A DNA stretch of 64,000 nucleotides, from assembly GCA_963663735.2 (NCBI GenBank), contig CAXXHN010000002.1:806001-870000 (forward strand), written 5' to 3'. The notes under the pieces were generated by a model. It saw only the letters and a program-made list of their open reading frames with translations. It was not told the DNA's origin and did no database searches. The position numbers and the translations under genes were made by a program. The DNA is from G963663735 sp963663735. GTDB lineage: Bacteria; Acidobacteriota; UBA6911; RPQK01; JAPXNP01. The stretch's first letter is position 1. Every line of letters starts with the position of its first letter. Positions 49,285-59,263 of this stretch are shown piece by piece.

Positions 49285-50862
49285 TTAAATCGATAATTCC
49301 TTCAGGTCCCTGTTATTGAGTAGCAGATTGAAAAAGGTCCTGGAAACAAATGTAGCCGTAAATATGTTGGCCAAAAGACCTACAGCCAGGGTAATGGCGA
49401 ATCCTTTTACAGGACCCGTACCAAACTGGAACAGGAAAAGAGAGGCTACCAGGGTGGTTACATTAGTATCAATAATGGTTCCGAACACGCGGCTGAATCC
49501 AGAGTCAACCGAAGCCCGGGGAGTTTTGCCCAACCTTAGTTCTTCCTTAATTCGTTCAAAAATCAGGATATTGGCGTCCACCGCCATACCAATCGTAAGG
49601 ATGATACCTGCTATTCCGGGAAGGGTAAGAGTGGCGCCAAAATAGGCAAGAACGGCCATAAGAATCAAAAGGTTCAAGCTCAGGCACACCAGTGCGTTGA
49701 TGCCTGACACCCGGTAAACTACGACCATGCCCGCCATAACCAGCAGTAGCCCCAGCAGTGAGGCATAAACGCCGCGCATAATGGAATCTCTTCCCAGGGA
49801 AGGCCCAACGCTGCGTTCTTCCAGAATCCTCAACTTGGCAGGCAAGGCGCCGGAACGGAGAATCAAGGCCAGGTCATCAGCTTCTTCAACTGTGAATCCT
49901 CCAGTGATCCTGGCGCTTTCAGAATCAATCCGGGCCTCGATATTTGGAGCAGATCTGACAAGGTCATCCAGTACAATAGCTAACCGATTTCCAACATTTG
50001 CGCCTGTAGCTTCAGCAAACAGATTGACACCTTCAGAATTCATATAAAAAAGTACTTCTGATCTTCCTGTGAAAGGATCCTGGGAGCGACGGGCATTCTT
50101 AAGATGTTTCCCGCTAATCGAAGCCGCTTTTTTTACAACCAGGTACATGGTTTTCCCGGCATCAATATTCCGGTCCCTGTAAGGCAGGATTTCATAATCC
50201 ACGGGAAAATCTCCGGCAAAAGCGGAACGGGCATCCTCAGTGGTGTTATAAGGACCGCCTTTTGTAGGGTGAACCAGCTTAAGTTCAAGCCTTGCCGTGC
50301 TCTTGATCAGGTCTTTGATCCTCTCAAAATCATCAACTCCGGGCAGCTCAACAATGATCTGATCCTGTATGGCCCCGCTTCCATATACGGTAATTGTGGG
50401 TTCCGCCACACCATACTGGTCGACTCTTTTAGCTACAATATTGCGGGCCTGAGAAACCGACTGCGTGGCCAGAGTCTTGCGGTAGGCTGGGGTCATTTCC
50501 ATCGAAAACGTGACCAGCTCATCACGGGTCCTGCTCCGGTAGCTCCAGGCAGGCGTGAACTGGCTTAGGTAGTCATCTACGGCGTCTTCACCACTAAGGG
50601 TGACGCCATTTACCTCAATGACATTCTCAGCAACAGTCACATTCGAAAAGACTATGTCCCTCTCCCTCAACTGAGTCTCAATTCTTTCCCGGGTCTGATT
50701 CAGTTCCTGGTCAAGCGCTTCTTCAGTTTCAACCTGCAACACCAGGTGCACACCTCCGCGCAGGTCCAGACCGAGATTAAGATCCTTGAGGAAGAGCATT
50801 ACGCAGCTGACAACCAGAACCAGCGCGATTAACAAAACTCTGTACTTTAGCTTCTTATTCAT
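49285..50862 (-). CDS. secD: Protein translocase subunit SecD
   Basis: A 525-residue SecD. Helix one is followed by GLDLRGGVHLVLQV, the P1 domain, and the C-terminal six-helix bundle with SVGPSLGRDSI, GMAVDANILIFERIKEEL and ALAVGL-like endings. It promotes proton-driven completion of translocation with SecF. The gene lies between yajC and secF in the usual order. Confidence 0.95.
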   Translation of the reverse strand: MNKKLKYRVLLIALVLVVSCVMLFLKDLNLGLDLRGGVHLVLQVETEEALDQELNQTRERIETQLRERDIVFSNVTVAENVIEVNGVTLSGEDAVDDYLSQFTPAWSYRSRTRDELVTFSMEMTPAYRKTLATQSVSQARNIVAKRVDQYGVAEPTITVYGSGAIQDQIIVELPGVDDFERIKDLIKSTARLELKLVHPTKGGPYNTTEDARSAFAGDFPVDYEILPYRDRNIDAGKTMYLVVKKAASISGKHLKNARRSQDPFTGRSEVLFYMNSEGVNLFAEATGANVGNRLAIVLDDLVRSAPNIEARIDSESARITGGFTVEEADDLALILRSGALPAKLRILEERSVGPSLGRDSIMRGVYASLLGLLLVMAGMVVVYRVSGINALVCLSLNLLILMAVLAYFGATLTLPGIAGIILTIGMAVDANILIFERIKEELRLGKTPRASVDSGFSRVFGTIIDTNVTTLVASLFLFQFGTGPVKGFAITLAVGLLANIFTATFVSRTFFNLLLNNRDLKELSI

Positions 50863-50937
50863 ATTTTGTTGTCACAATTACGGATAAAATCTAACGTGTA
50901 TAAATCCAGTAAATATTTGAAAAATGGCAGCTGCTAC

Positions 50938-51255
50938 TTAGGTATTGGCGGGTCCCTCTGTAGGTGACTGCATGGCAGAAACAGCCGATTTGGCCACTTC
51001 TATTTTTACCTGGTCGGCAATTTTTAACATAATGGTGTGATCTTTTATTCCCGAAACAGTACCGTAAATACCACCGTTGGTGATTACTTTATCGCCGTTT
51101 TTAAGGCTGGAAACCATCTCTTCCAACCCTTTCTGCCTTTTACGCATCGGACGATATATGAGCAGATAAAAAATTCCTATAATCAGGATAATCGGCAGAA
51201 AACCGGAAATCCCGCTTATGGTACTACTGTCCTGAGCTAAAACTAAATTCATCAT
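50938..51255 (-). CDS. yajC: Preprotein translocase subunit YajC
   Basis: A 105-residue single-helix protein. The membrane helix (GFLPIILIIGIFYLLIYRPMRKRQKG) and the soluble tail with NGDKVITNGGIYGTVSGI match YajC. The ATG at 51255 is preferred over a TTG at 51270. A second ATG follows directly at 51252. It precedes secD as in most bacteria. Confidence 0.93.
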   Translation of the reverse strand: MMNLVLAQDSSTISGISGFLPIILIIGIFYLLIYRPMRKRQKGLEEMVSSLKNGDKVITNGGIYGTVSGIKDHTIMLKIADQVKIEVAKSAVSAMQSPTEGPANT

Positions 51256-51363
51256 ATCTATTTTTCTCAATCACCTTAATTGCCGAAAAATTGGAGTATA
51301 CAGATTAGTATCCGCCAATGTCCAGCCATTGAATCGATTTTTAAAACAGAGAACCTGACTATA

Positions 51364-52479
51364 TTAAATTTCTTCCTGGTAGGACTCAAGTAATTTCTGT
51401 GAAAATCTATTTAAAGTCCCAGCCTTGATGTTTTCCCTGATTTTTGCCATCAGGGCTGAGTAAAAATGCAGATTATGTATGGAATTCAGGGTATATGACA
51501 GAATTTCCCCACTGATAAACAGATGCCTCAGGTAAGCCCTGCTGTACCTTGAACAAACCGGGCAGCCGCATTTTGGATCCAGTGGTGAATCATCCATACT
51601 ATGTATGGCATTTTTTATTCTTACCGGACCATTCCAGGTAAACAGCATTCCATTTCGTGCATTCCGTGTCGGCAGCACACAGTCAAACATGTCAATGCCT
51701 CTCAGGACACTTTGCACGATATCTACGGGAGTACCCACACCCATCAGGTAGTGTGGTTTTTCAACCGGGAGATAACCACCCAGTTCCTCCAGGATTTCGT
51801 ACATGATGTTTTTCGGTTCACCAACACTAAACCCACCCAGAGCCATTCCCGGAAGGTCAATTTCTTCCAGTTTTTCAATGCTCTGTTTTCTCAGATCAAC
51901 AAACATACCCCCCTGGACTATTCCAAAAAGAGTCTGGCTATTTCGGTTTTTCCAGCTTTCACTGCATCTTTGGGCCCATCTCATTGAGAGCAGCATGGAA
52001 TCTTCGGCCTCTGGTTTGGACACCGGATATGGAGTGCACTCATCAAAAGCCATGATGATATCGGATCCCAGTATTTCCTGGATTTCTATCGATTTTTCGG
52101 GAGAAAGAAAATGGGTGCTGCCGTCAAGATGCGATTTAAACTCAACTCCATTTTCGTTTAACTTCCTGAGTTTTCGATGGCTGAATACCTGGAATCCGCC
52201 ACTGTCCGTGAGAATCGGCCGGTTCCAGGAAATGAAGTTGTGCAATCCGCCGAATTTTTCAATAATCCCGGTTCCGGGGCGCAGATAAAGGTGGTAGGTG
52301 TTTCCCAGAATGATGGGAGTATTCATTTCCTCAAGAAATTCATGAGGTACTGCCTTGACAGTCCCGGCTGTCCCGACCGGCATGAAAACAGGAGTCTTAA
52401 TCAGGCCTCGTGAAGTTGTAATCACCCCTTCCCTGCCTAGTGAGTTGGGGTCTTTGTGCAAAATCCTGAAACTTAACAT
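51364..52479 (-). CDS. tgt: tRNA-guanine transglycosylase
   Basis: A 371-residue enzyme that replaces guanine 34 by a queuosine precursor in tRNAs with GUN anticodons. The catalytic aspartates are in TDSGGFQVFS and in MFDCVLPTRNARNG. The zinc ligands are CGCPVCSRYSRAYLRHL, with the usual later histidine in SIHNLHFY. ATG at 52479 is used; a GTG at 52497 is possible, and neither has a strong ribosome site. It heads the tgt-yajC-secD-secF cluster. Confidence 0.94.
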   Translation of the reverse strand: MLSFRILHKDPNSLGREGVITTSRGLIKTPVFMPVGTAGTVKAVPHEFLEEMNTPIILGNTYHLYLRPGTGIIEKFGGLHNFISWNRPILTDSGGFQVFSHRKLRKLNENGVEFKSHLDGSTHFLSPEKSIEIQEILGSDIIMAFDECTPYPVSKPEAEDSMLLSMRWAQRCSESWKNRNSQTLFGIVQGGMFVDLRKQSIEKLEEIDLPGMALGGFSVGEPKNIMYEILEELGGYLPVEKPHYLMGVGTPVDIVQSVLRGIDMFDCVLPTRNARNGMLFTWNGPVRIKNAIHSMDDSPLDPKCGCPVCSRYSRAYLRHLFISGEILSYTLNSIHNLHFYSALMAKIRENIKAGTLNRFSQKLLESYQEEI

Positions 52480-52687
52480 AGCTGAACAATATATCACGGC
52501 TGCAGCGAAACACCAGGAAAGAAACAGGTATCCGGAAGGTGGCGATACTAAATAAATTAAATCATTTTGTTTTAGCTGCGGCTCACTTCAACCCCTCTCT
52601 GTTTTCCGGGATCAAGGATATTTTTTGACCGGGGAGCCAATGCCCTTCATATGTTAATATTTCATCTTAATTTCATTAACAGACAGC

Positions 52688-55507
52688 ATGGAATATCAAG
52701 AATTTATTGAAATAAAGGGTGCCAGGGAAAACAACCTGAAGAATATTGACGTTAAGATTCCTCTTCGGGCTCTTACCGTCATTACCGGTTTGAGCGGCTC
52801 TGGAAAGTCGAGCCTAGCTTTTGACACCCTTTATGCTGAGGGACAGCGGAGATACGTAGAATCAATGTCCGCCTATGCCAGGCAGTTCCTGGAGCGAATA
52901 CCAAAACCTGACGTTACCATGATATCCGGTATCTGTCCCGCCATTGCTATCAAACAGAAAAACTCCGGAAGGAATCCTCGATCAACTGTTGGCACAGTTA
53001 CGGAAATCCATGATTTTCTCCGATTGCTCTATGCCAGAATCGGGGAGGTGAAATGCAGAAAATGCGGAAAAACAGTAAAGAAGGATTCTCCTGCCGCCGC
53101 TGTGTCCAGTCTTTTGAAAGAGGACCATGATTCCAGAATCTATATTACTTTTCCTTTTGCCGGCAGTACCTTTGATATCCAGGGAAAGACAGAGTCCAGT
53201 ATTGAAGGACTTATTAAGCAGGGCTTTACCAGGATAGTAACACGGAAAAATAACATTTCTGAGATCGTTCGGATCCCCAATCCCGGGATCAGAATTAACG
53301 AAATCCTGCCCGGTTGCTCCATCCTGGTGGACAGGATGGCCATTTCTACAGAGTCCATTTCCAGACTGACGGATTCCCTGGAATCTGCTTTTGCGGCTGG
53401 CAATGGCAGGGCTGAAATTATTTTTGTGGATGATCCGGAGCGACCCATAAAATATTTCAGTGAAAAATTTGAATGCTGCGGAATCACCTACCGGTCGCCT
53501 GATCCCCGGCTTTTTTCTTTTAACAGCCCGTATGGTGCCTGCCCTCGCTGTCACGGATTTGGAGATGTAACCGAGATAGATGAGAGCCTGGTAATACCTG
53601 ATCAGAGCAGAAGCATCCGGGAGTGCCCGGTTGATCCGTTCAGTAAACCCCATTTTACCCGCCTTCATGGAAAACTGCTTGCCTTTGCTGAGACAAAATC
53701 AATCCCTGTCGATATTCCCTGGGCCGAGTTATCCCCCGACCACATACAAATGATATGGAAAGGAGGCAAAGGTTTTCCTGGTATCGATGGATTTTTCAAG
53801 TATCTCAACAGGAAAAAATACAAGGTCCACGTGAGGGTTATGCTGAGCCGCTATCGAAGTTACCGCCAGTGCCCTGATTGCAACGGGGAAAGGCTTTCTC
53901 CAGATTCAATGGATGTGCAAATGGGAAGTAAAAGGCTTGGTGAACTCAACCGCATGCCGGTATCTGCATTGCGGCATTTTTTTGCTGCCCTGCCATTAAC
54001 TGAGGAACAGTCTCAGGCTGGAGAAAAACTGGTGGAGGAAGTTAAAAAGAGGCTGGATTTCCTCCAGGAAACAGGACTTGAATATCTTTCTCTGGAAAGA
54101 GTCACTTCCACCCTTAGCGGCGGCGAAATGCAGAGGATACACCTTGCCGCATCGCTTGGATCAATGCTTTCGGGAATTCTCTACGTACTTGATGAGCCTT
54201 CGATAGGTCTGCACCCTAAAGATCAGGGTCGGCTTATCAAGACCCTGGAAAGGCTGAAAAACCTGGACAACACTGTTGCGGTGGTTGAACACGAGAGGGA
54301 AATCATTGATAAGGCCGACTACATTATCGATCTTGGCCCTGGGGCTGGTGAAAATGGAGGGGAAATAATTTATGCCGGAAACTCGGCCGCATTCCCGGCC
54401 TGCCGGGAGTCACTTACCGCGCGATACCTGACTGGTGAAACAAAAATCCCGCTGCCCGTCAGAAGGCGCACACCGGGAAAGATGCCTTTATTAATCCGCA
54501 AGGCAAGATGTAATAATTTGAAAAGCATTTCCCTGGAAATCCCCACTGAGGTCATGGTCTGCATTACTGGCGTGTCCGGCTCCGGAAAATCTACTCTGGT
54601 GCATGAAGTGCTGCACAATAACCTGAAGCGATTGCGTGAAAATATTAAGGCTGAGCCTCTATATTGCGATTCTATAAAAGGATGGGAACAGTTCTCAGAT
54701 GTCATCCTGGTTGATCAATCCCCTATTGGCAAAACCCCCAGGTCAAACCCAGTGACCTATTTGAAAATTTTTGATGCTATCCGGAAAACCTTTGCTGCGC
54801 TTCCAGAGTCATCCGGAAGAGGATTCGGACCTTCTGCTTATTCATTTAACGTCCCCGGGGGCCGGTGTGAGACCTGCCAGGGTTCAGGTATCTTTTCAGT
54901 AGACATGCAGTTTCTCGCTGATGTCCAGCTTCCCTGTGAAGCGTGCAAGGGAAAGAGGTACGGCGAAGCTGTCCTGGGTGTCAGGTACAAAGGTAAAAAT
55001 ATTGCTGAAGTCCTGGAAATGACCGTAAATGAAGCTCTGGTTTTCTTCAGGTCCAGTCAATCGATTATTCGAGGCCTCAAGCTTCTTGATGCGGTAGGCC
55101 TGGGATACCTTCGCCTTGGCCAGCCATCGACAAATCTTTCGGGTGGAGAGGCACAGAGGATCAAGCTGGCCAGTTTCCTGGCATCAAAAACAGTGGGTCA
55201 ATCGCTGTTTATTTTTGATGAGCCTACTACCGGACTTCATTTCGAAGACATCAGAAAACTTCTTGAGTCTTTTAATAAACTTCTCGAAAATCGATCATCC
55301 CTGATCATTATTGAACACAACCTGGAAGTGATAAAGTGCGCGGACTGGATTATTGACCTGGGCCCGGGTGGAGGCGAAAAAGGAGGGAACGTCATTGGAA
55401 TCGGAACCCCTGAAGATCTGGTCCAGGTAAAGCAATCCGCAACAGGTTCCTTTATGAAAGAAATGCTGGTTGATTCCCGGGTTGTACCCACTTCTAGAAG
55501 ACCATGA
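52688..55507 (+). CDS. uvrA: Excinuclease ABC subunit A
   Basis: A 939-residue UvrA with two ABC modules: Walker A GLSGSGKSSLAF near 36-47 and GVSGSGKSTLVH near 630-641, and signatures LSGGEMQRIHLA and LSGGEAQRIKLA. The second zinc module (CETCQGSG ... CEACKGKR) is intact. In the first, the usual CxxC is altered: F261 occupies the first ligand position and C263-C264 are adjacent, while C285 and C288 are present. It is divergent from tgt. Confidence 0.96.
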   Translation: MEYQEFIEIKGARENNLKNIDVKIPLRALTVITGLSGSGKSSLAFDTLYAEGQRRYVESMSAYARQFLERIPKPDVTMISGICPAIAIKQKNSGRNPRSTVGTVTEIHDFLRLLYARIGEVKCRKCGKTVKKDSPAAAVSSLLKEDHDSRIYITFPFAGSTFDIQGKTESSIEGLIKQGFTRIVTRKNNISEIVRIPNPGIRINEILPGCSILVDRMAISTESISRLTDSLESAFAAGNGRAEIIFVDDPERPIKYFSEKFECCGITYRSPDPRLFSFNSPYGACPRCHGFGDVTEIDESLVIPDQSRSIRECPVDPFSKPHFTRLHGKLLAFAETKSIPVDIPWAELSPDHIQMIWKGGKGFPGIDGFFKYLNRKKYKVHVRVMLSRYRSYRQCPDCNGERLSPDSMDVQMGSKRLGELNRMPVSALRHFFAALPLTEEQSQAGEKLVEEVKKRLDFLQETGLEYLSLERVTSTLSGGEMQRIHLAASLGSMLSGILYVLDEPSIGLHPKDQGRLIKTLERLKNLDNTVAVVEHEREIIDKADYIIDLGPGAGENGGEIIYAGNSAAFPACRESLTARYLTGETKIPLPVRRRTPGKMPLLIRKARCNNLKSISLEIPTEVMVCITGVSGSGKSTLVHEVLHNNLKRLRENIKAEPLYCDSIKGWEQFSDVILVDQSPIGKTPRSNPVTYLKIFDAIRKTFAALPESSGRGFGPSAYSFNVPGGRCETCQGSGIFSVDMQFLADVQLPCEACKGKRYGEAVLGVRYKGKNIAEVLEMTVNEALVFFRSSQSIIRGLKLLDAVGLGYLRLGQPSTNLSGGEAQRIKLASFLASKTVGQSLFIFDEPTTGLHFEDIRKLLESFNKLLENRSSLIIIEHNLEVIKCADWIIDLGPGGGEKGGNVIGIGTPEDLVQVKQSATGSFMKEMLVDSRVVPTSRRP

Positions 55508-55576
55508 AGTGCCGGAGGCATTAATCTTGTGGACCTCAGGCATTCCGAGCCGGCTGCTTTCCTGCCGGGTCACAGA

Positions 55577-56230
55577 TCATGCCAGTTTACGAAGGACACG
55601 AGTGGATTCAATCCGCTCCAATTTGGCCCTGTCTTCCTTTCCATCAAGCCTGTAAGCGGAGGCCAGATTTTGACATACCGTGGCTGTTTCCCTGCTTTCC
55701 CGGCCAAAATGCCGGGCAATAAATGGTTTCAGGTTCTGAAAGGTTTCAACAGCTTCGGCGGAGCGATTCTGGTCGAGGAAAAGGACTCCCAGGTTGGTCA
55801 TTGCCAGCGCTTTTTCGCGGGGATTCCCTTTTTTATCCGCATGTAAAAGAGCCAGACGAAAGCAATTTTCAGCCCTGGTGAAATTACCCGAGTATGCCTG
55901 GTAAATTAGTCCTGTCTGGTTGAACCACTCAGGATGTATGGCTTCACTTTCAGCTTCATCACTGAGCCATTCATATACAGTCTCGAGATGGGGTTCCAGT
56001 TCCTTCAATGCCTTGTTTTTTACAAGAATATTCATTTTCTTGAAATCTTTGACCCATTTCTTTTCGGTCGCTGCTTTTCCGGATCTTGAGGAAAACCTGG
56101 AGAGAATCTTTCTGAATAAATTTATTTCTTCTGGTGCAGTTGCCATCTGCTGATAATAACAGGAATCTTTCGAAAGCTGTAAGTATCCGATGATACAAAG
56201 ATAAATGAAGATATCCTGAAAAATCTTCAC
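55577..56230 (-). CDS. TPR-like protein next to the MEMO1-AMMECR1 fusion
   Basis: A 217-residue helical protein with TPR-like repeats in the second half (IHPEWFNQTGLIYQAYSG, ALAMTNLGVLFLDQNRSAEAVETF, ATVCQNLASAYRLDGKEDRA). The GTG at 56230 overlaps the TGA of the upstream gene (GTGA), suggesting coupling. An ATG at 56146 (MATAPEEI) would remove a short hydrophobic N-terminus and may be the true start. Protein-protein contact is the likely role; the partner is unknown. Confidence 0.7.
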   Translation of the reverse strand: MKIFQDIFIYLCIIGYLQLSKDSCYYQQMATAPEEINLFRKILSRFSSRSGKAATEKKWVKDFKKMNILVKNKALKELEPHLETVYEWLSDEAESEAIHPEWFNQTGLIYQAYSGNFTRAENCFRLALLHADKKGNPREKALAMTNLGVLFLDQNRSAEAVETFQNLKPFIARHFGRESRETATVCQNLASAYRLDGKEDRAKLERIESTRVLRKLA

Positions 56231-57663
56231 CTAGAACTGAATACTGAAGCTGAAAATACAAACAAGTCAGTTAAAGGATCCATCCAGGCATCTCTGGGGA
56301 GGGAGGCCTTGATGCAGGTCTGTTGTAGAAAAGTAAGCCTGTCCCAGGAATGTTCCGTAGCCACCTGCGGCAGAAGTAATCCTTTATTGAATCCGGATTC
56401 AATCAGCAATCCATGCTTGCCAACCAGGATCTCATCAATGTCAGCTACCAGTTTAAACCTGGATATGACCGAAATATCGTAGGAGAGATTAGGAAGATCC
56501 CCTGTTGTCACAGGCCTGAATCTCGGATCATGCAGGGCAGCGCTCACCGCGGCAGATGCAACGGCTCGGTAAAGCATGTCGTGAGGGATGATGCTCCCGA
56601 TACATCCCCGCAGAGAACCGTCTTCAGTTAAAGTAACAAAAACAGCTCCTTTTTCCATTAGCTTTTCCGGGATCAGTTCCTCCAGGATTTTGTTTTCTCC
56701 TCCACTGACAGCACTTTCCACAGAAATCCTGGCAAGATCAAGTAAATAAGTTTTTTCGCCAGTAGTGAGCCAGGATGTTATGGGGTCAGCACTCCTTTCG
56801 GGATCTTTTATAAGCAGCGCGGAAGCATACCCGACCACCCGGTTGCGGGTAGCAGAATCGATATCACCGGAATTCTTATACTCGAGTAATTCGCATTTTT
56901 CCGCTCCTCTATTTTCAGAAGCAATCATGGCCGCCAGGACAGGTCCACCGCCGCAGGCTTCAATTTCTCCAGAATCCAGAAAATGGGAAAGAGTGAAGTA
57001 ATCAAATTGCTGGAGAGCTTCGAGAAATTTCAAATCCATGCTTCTCGCTTTTTCATAAGAATGAAAATGAGAAAGATCGGAGCTGGCAACGATCAGGGTT
57101 GACTCGCAATCATCCAGAGCGGCCAGGGACTGGCCCAGCCTGGCTGCGGTTCCCAGGTCCTGTTGGCCCATTATGAGCGGTACAAGTTTGAATTCTCCCA
57201 GTGCGCACTGCAGAAAGGGAAGCTGGACTTCAAGGGCGTGCTCGCCAAACCGTGAACCTGGAGCAACTCTGTGTCCCTTATCGGATATTTTGGCAACCGC
57301 GCATTTTTCTCCCAACAGATCACAGAAGTCACGATCAACCTCTATTTCACCTAAAGGTGACTGGTATGTATCCCCGGAATAAATGGAAACACCCCGGAAT
57401 GCATCTTGATGGGAAGGCGCTACGACAATCACCCTTTTAAACGATGAATGCCTGATTTCCCTGTAGGCGCAAGCAGCTGTTTTCCCGGAATAACTGTATC
57501 CGGCATGAGGAACAATCAATGATTTGATCGAGCCGGAAACCTGTCGGGATGGACCCTCCAGCATTTCCAGGATCATGGATCTGAGCAATACAGGATCTTC
57601 CGGGTAAAACAATCCTGCAGCTGTCGGTTTCCTGATTGTCCTGGCGTTATCATTTTTCATCAT
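56227..57663 (-). CDS. MEMO1-AMMECR1 fusion protein (AmmeMemoRadiSam system)
   Basis: A 478-residue fusion. Residues 1-285 are a MEMO1/dioxygenase-like domain (IVPHAGYSYSGKTAACAY, VVAPSHQDAFRGVSIY, EHALEVQLPFLQ, SSDLSHFHSYEKA), with the histidines expected for the metal site. Residues about 300-475 are an AMMECR1 domain with the hallmark GAVFVTLTEDGSLRGCIGSI and LLLPQVATEHSW. In many bacteria these two and a radical SAM protein form a three-part system of unknown chemistry. Here the first two are fused, and no radical SAM gene is in the window. Confidence 0.92.
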   Translation of the reverse strand: MMKNDNARTIRKPTAAGLFYPEDPVLLRSMILEMLEGPSRQVSGSIKSLIVPHAGYSYSGKTAACAYREIRHSSFKRVIVVAPSHQDAFRGVSIYSGDTYQSPLGEIEVDRDFCDLLGEKCAVAKISDKGHRVAPGSRFGEHALEVQLPFLQCALGEFKLVPLIMGQQDLGTAARLGQSLAALDDCESTLIVASSDLSHFHSYEKARSMDLKFLEALQQFDYFTLSHFLDSGEIEACGGGPVLAAMIASENRGAEKCELLEYKNSGDIDSATRNRVVGYASALLIKDPERSADPITSWLTTGEKTYLLDLARISVESAVSGGENKILEELIPEKLMEKGAVFVTLTEDGSLRGCIGSIIPHDMLYRAVASAAVSAALHDPRFRPVTTGDLPNLSYDISVISRFKLVADIDEILVGKHGLLIESGFNKGLLLPQVATEHSWDRLTFLQQTCIKASLPRDAWMDPLTDLFVFSASVFSSR

Positions 57664-57786
57664 CAGCCCTGCCCTGATCCATCAGGATGGAACTATCTTC
57701 AGAAATCTGCATCTTGCGGCAAAGTTTTCCTGAAGGTTTTCAAACAAATCTGGATTAAATCTACCTTCAGCCTAAATTTTATCTAT

Positions 57787-58209
57787 TCAAGCTGTCCTTT
57801 TAAGGCTGTCATTGTCTGAGTCAGACTCAATATTGACGAATGACTCACATTTATTTGGCCCAGTTCCGTTGTAGGTGAGACGCAGCAACATCTGGATCGT
57901 AGATTTTTTTTCGGCATCTGAGAGATCTTTCAGCGAAAGAACCCATTTGCGAACTGCGGGTGGATTTGCCCTTATGACCGAACATACCCATTGAAAACTG
58001 CCGAATTCAGAATCTTCTGAATGTACCCAGGTCTTGGCATCCTCCCTCCACTCCTTCCAATCCCTCTCTCTTCTCGTCTGGGGCCTGATCAGATCCCGAA
58101 CTGCCTGTGTCAGGATACCCATCGCCAGTATTATCACCGAATTATCAGGGCGGTTATTCTGTGGATGAAGACCTCCGGAAGATTCCTGGAAATTTATATT
58201 TGTAAACAT
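57787..58209 (-). CDS. Conserved-looking hypothetical protein
   Basis: A 140-residue soluble protein. The central part (EWREDAKTWVHSEDSEFGSFQWVCSVIRANPPAVRKWVLSL) resembles small Deltaproteobacteria/Acidobacteriota proteins with a DAxxWIxSxDxxxPFSFxxxCxxLGLDPxxxR pattern, seen here in loose form. I know no function for that family. The tail is acidic and probably disordered. The ATG at 58209 is preferred over the GTG before it. A start at the internal MGILTQAV is also possible. Confidence 0.5.
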   Translation of the reverse strand: MFTNINFQESSGGLHPQNNRPDNSVIILAMGILTQAVRDLIRPQTRRERDWKEWREDAKTWVHSEDSEFGSFQWVCSVIRANPPAVRKWVLSLKDLSDAEKKSTIQMLLRLTYNGTGPNKCESFVNIESDSDNDSLKRTA

Positions 58210-58212
58210 CAC

Positions 58213-58557
58213 GTTGTTTCTTTCTTAAAGCCGGAAGATCTCTGATCCGGCAGGTGCTTGCGCCATTATCTGATCTGTTCTTTTATACTCAATACAATAC
58301 AATCTAAAAAAAGGTTTCAGATTAAGTTCACTACTCTTTAAGTACGTTCAAGCGGAGTGAGGAGTTGCAGAATAATTTTTCTGAAAAATGAAGTTCAATA
58401 CACCACCGGTGCAAGAATAAGGCGGCTGGAGCAAGGAAGCATTGGACCTGGGCAAAACAATCTCATACAAATCGAAAGGTACCAATTTAGAAGGGCAGAG
58501 AGAGGGTTTTACTGACAGCGGTGGAACCCAGGTTCTGATCAGACAAGGAGTGGGAGG
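58213..58557. other. Intergenic region between hypothetical gene and tadA
   Basis: In this 345-base stretch both neighbours are on the minus strand, so it must include the promoter of the hypothetical gene. An AT-rich block with AATACAATACAAT lies near 58291-58303. A plus-strand frame at 58442-58780 is antisense to tadA for half its length and is not called. No RNA gene was recognised. Confidence 0.35.
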
Positions 58558-59019
58558 TCAGCGGCGCTCAGAAAAAAATTTACGCATGATATCCCGACAT
58601 GGTTTTTCCAGGATCCCGGCAAGGAAAGGGATGTCATGGTTGAGTTTTCCAGCTTCAAGAATGCTGAACTTAGACACGACGCCCCCGCCCTTCTGGTCAG
58701 GTGTGCCGAAAACCAGACTGTCTACTCTACCCTGGATCAATGCGCCGGCACACATTGGGCAGGGTTCAAGAGTTACATAAAAGGTTACTCCTGATAATCG
58801 ATGGTTTCCCAAGGCCTGGGAAGTCTTTTTCAGGAGCAAAATCTCCGCATGAGCGGTAGGATCATTGAACTGAAGAGTACGGTTGTGCTCGCTTGCAACA
58901 ATCTCATTATCGATTACAGCAACGGCACCTACGGGAACCTCCTGTTCAGCAAAGGCTATTCTGGCTTCCACGAGTGCTGCCTCCATGAATTCCTCGTGTT
59001 TTGTCATGTTCTGGGTCAT
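58558..59019 (-). CDS. tadA: tRNA-specific adenosine deaminase TadA
   Basis: A 153-residue enzyme that makes inosine at position 34 of tRNA-Arg(ACG). The zinc site is complete: HAE at 57-59 with the catalytic glutamate, and PCPMC at 86-90 with C87 and C90. The N-terminus (EEFMEAALVEARIAF, then EVPVGAVAV) fits the family from the ATG at 59019. A TTG at 59106 would add 29 residues unlike any TadA. It is a single gene. Confidence 0.92.
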   Translation of the reverse strand: MTQNMTKHEEFMEAALVEARIAFAEQEVPVGAVAVIDNEIVASEHNRTLQFNDPTAHAEILLLKKTSQALGNHRLSGVTFYVTLEPCPMCAGALIQGRVDSLVFGTPDQKGGGVVSKFSILEAGKLNHDIPFLAGILEKPCRDIMRKFFSERR

Positions 59020-59263
59020 ATCAATTTCATCAAGGAGCCCTGGGTTCGCAGTAGCCCCTTTCCTTAAATTCGCAGGAATCTTTCTAATGATCAGTTGTTC
59101 TTTCAATCAACTCCGGAATTTCAGCAATTGACTGTGCTTGTGCATGAGCCATGACAAGCCGACATTTCTCTTCCTCGCAACGGCTTTGCTATTCCCGGTC
59201 AAATAAAACCTAACCAGATCTGGTTATCCTCTATTTCTTTCAAAATCAAGCCAGAAACCATAC

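Noticed and set aside
52982..53668. 228-codon minus-strand reading frame
   Set aside because: It lies wholly antisense to uvrA, has no ribosome site and has low-complexity composition.
58420..58460. Resemblance to the signal recognition particle RNA core (AAGGAAGCA)
   Set aside because: The preceding GTCAGGTCCGG element and the pairing arms are absent, so it is a chance match near tadA.
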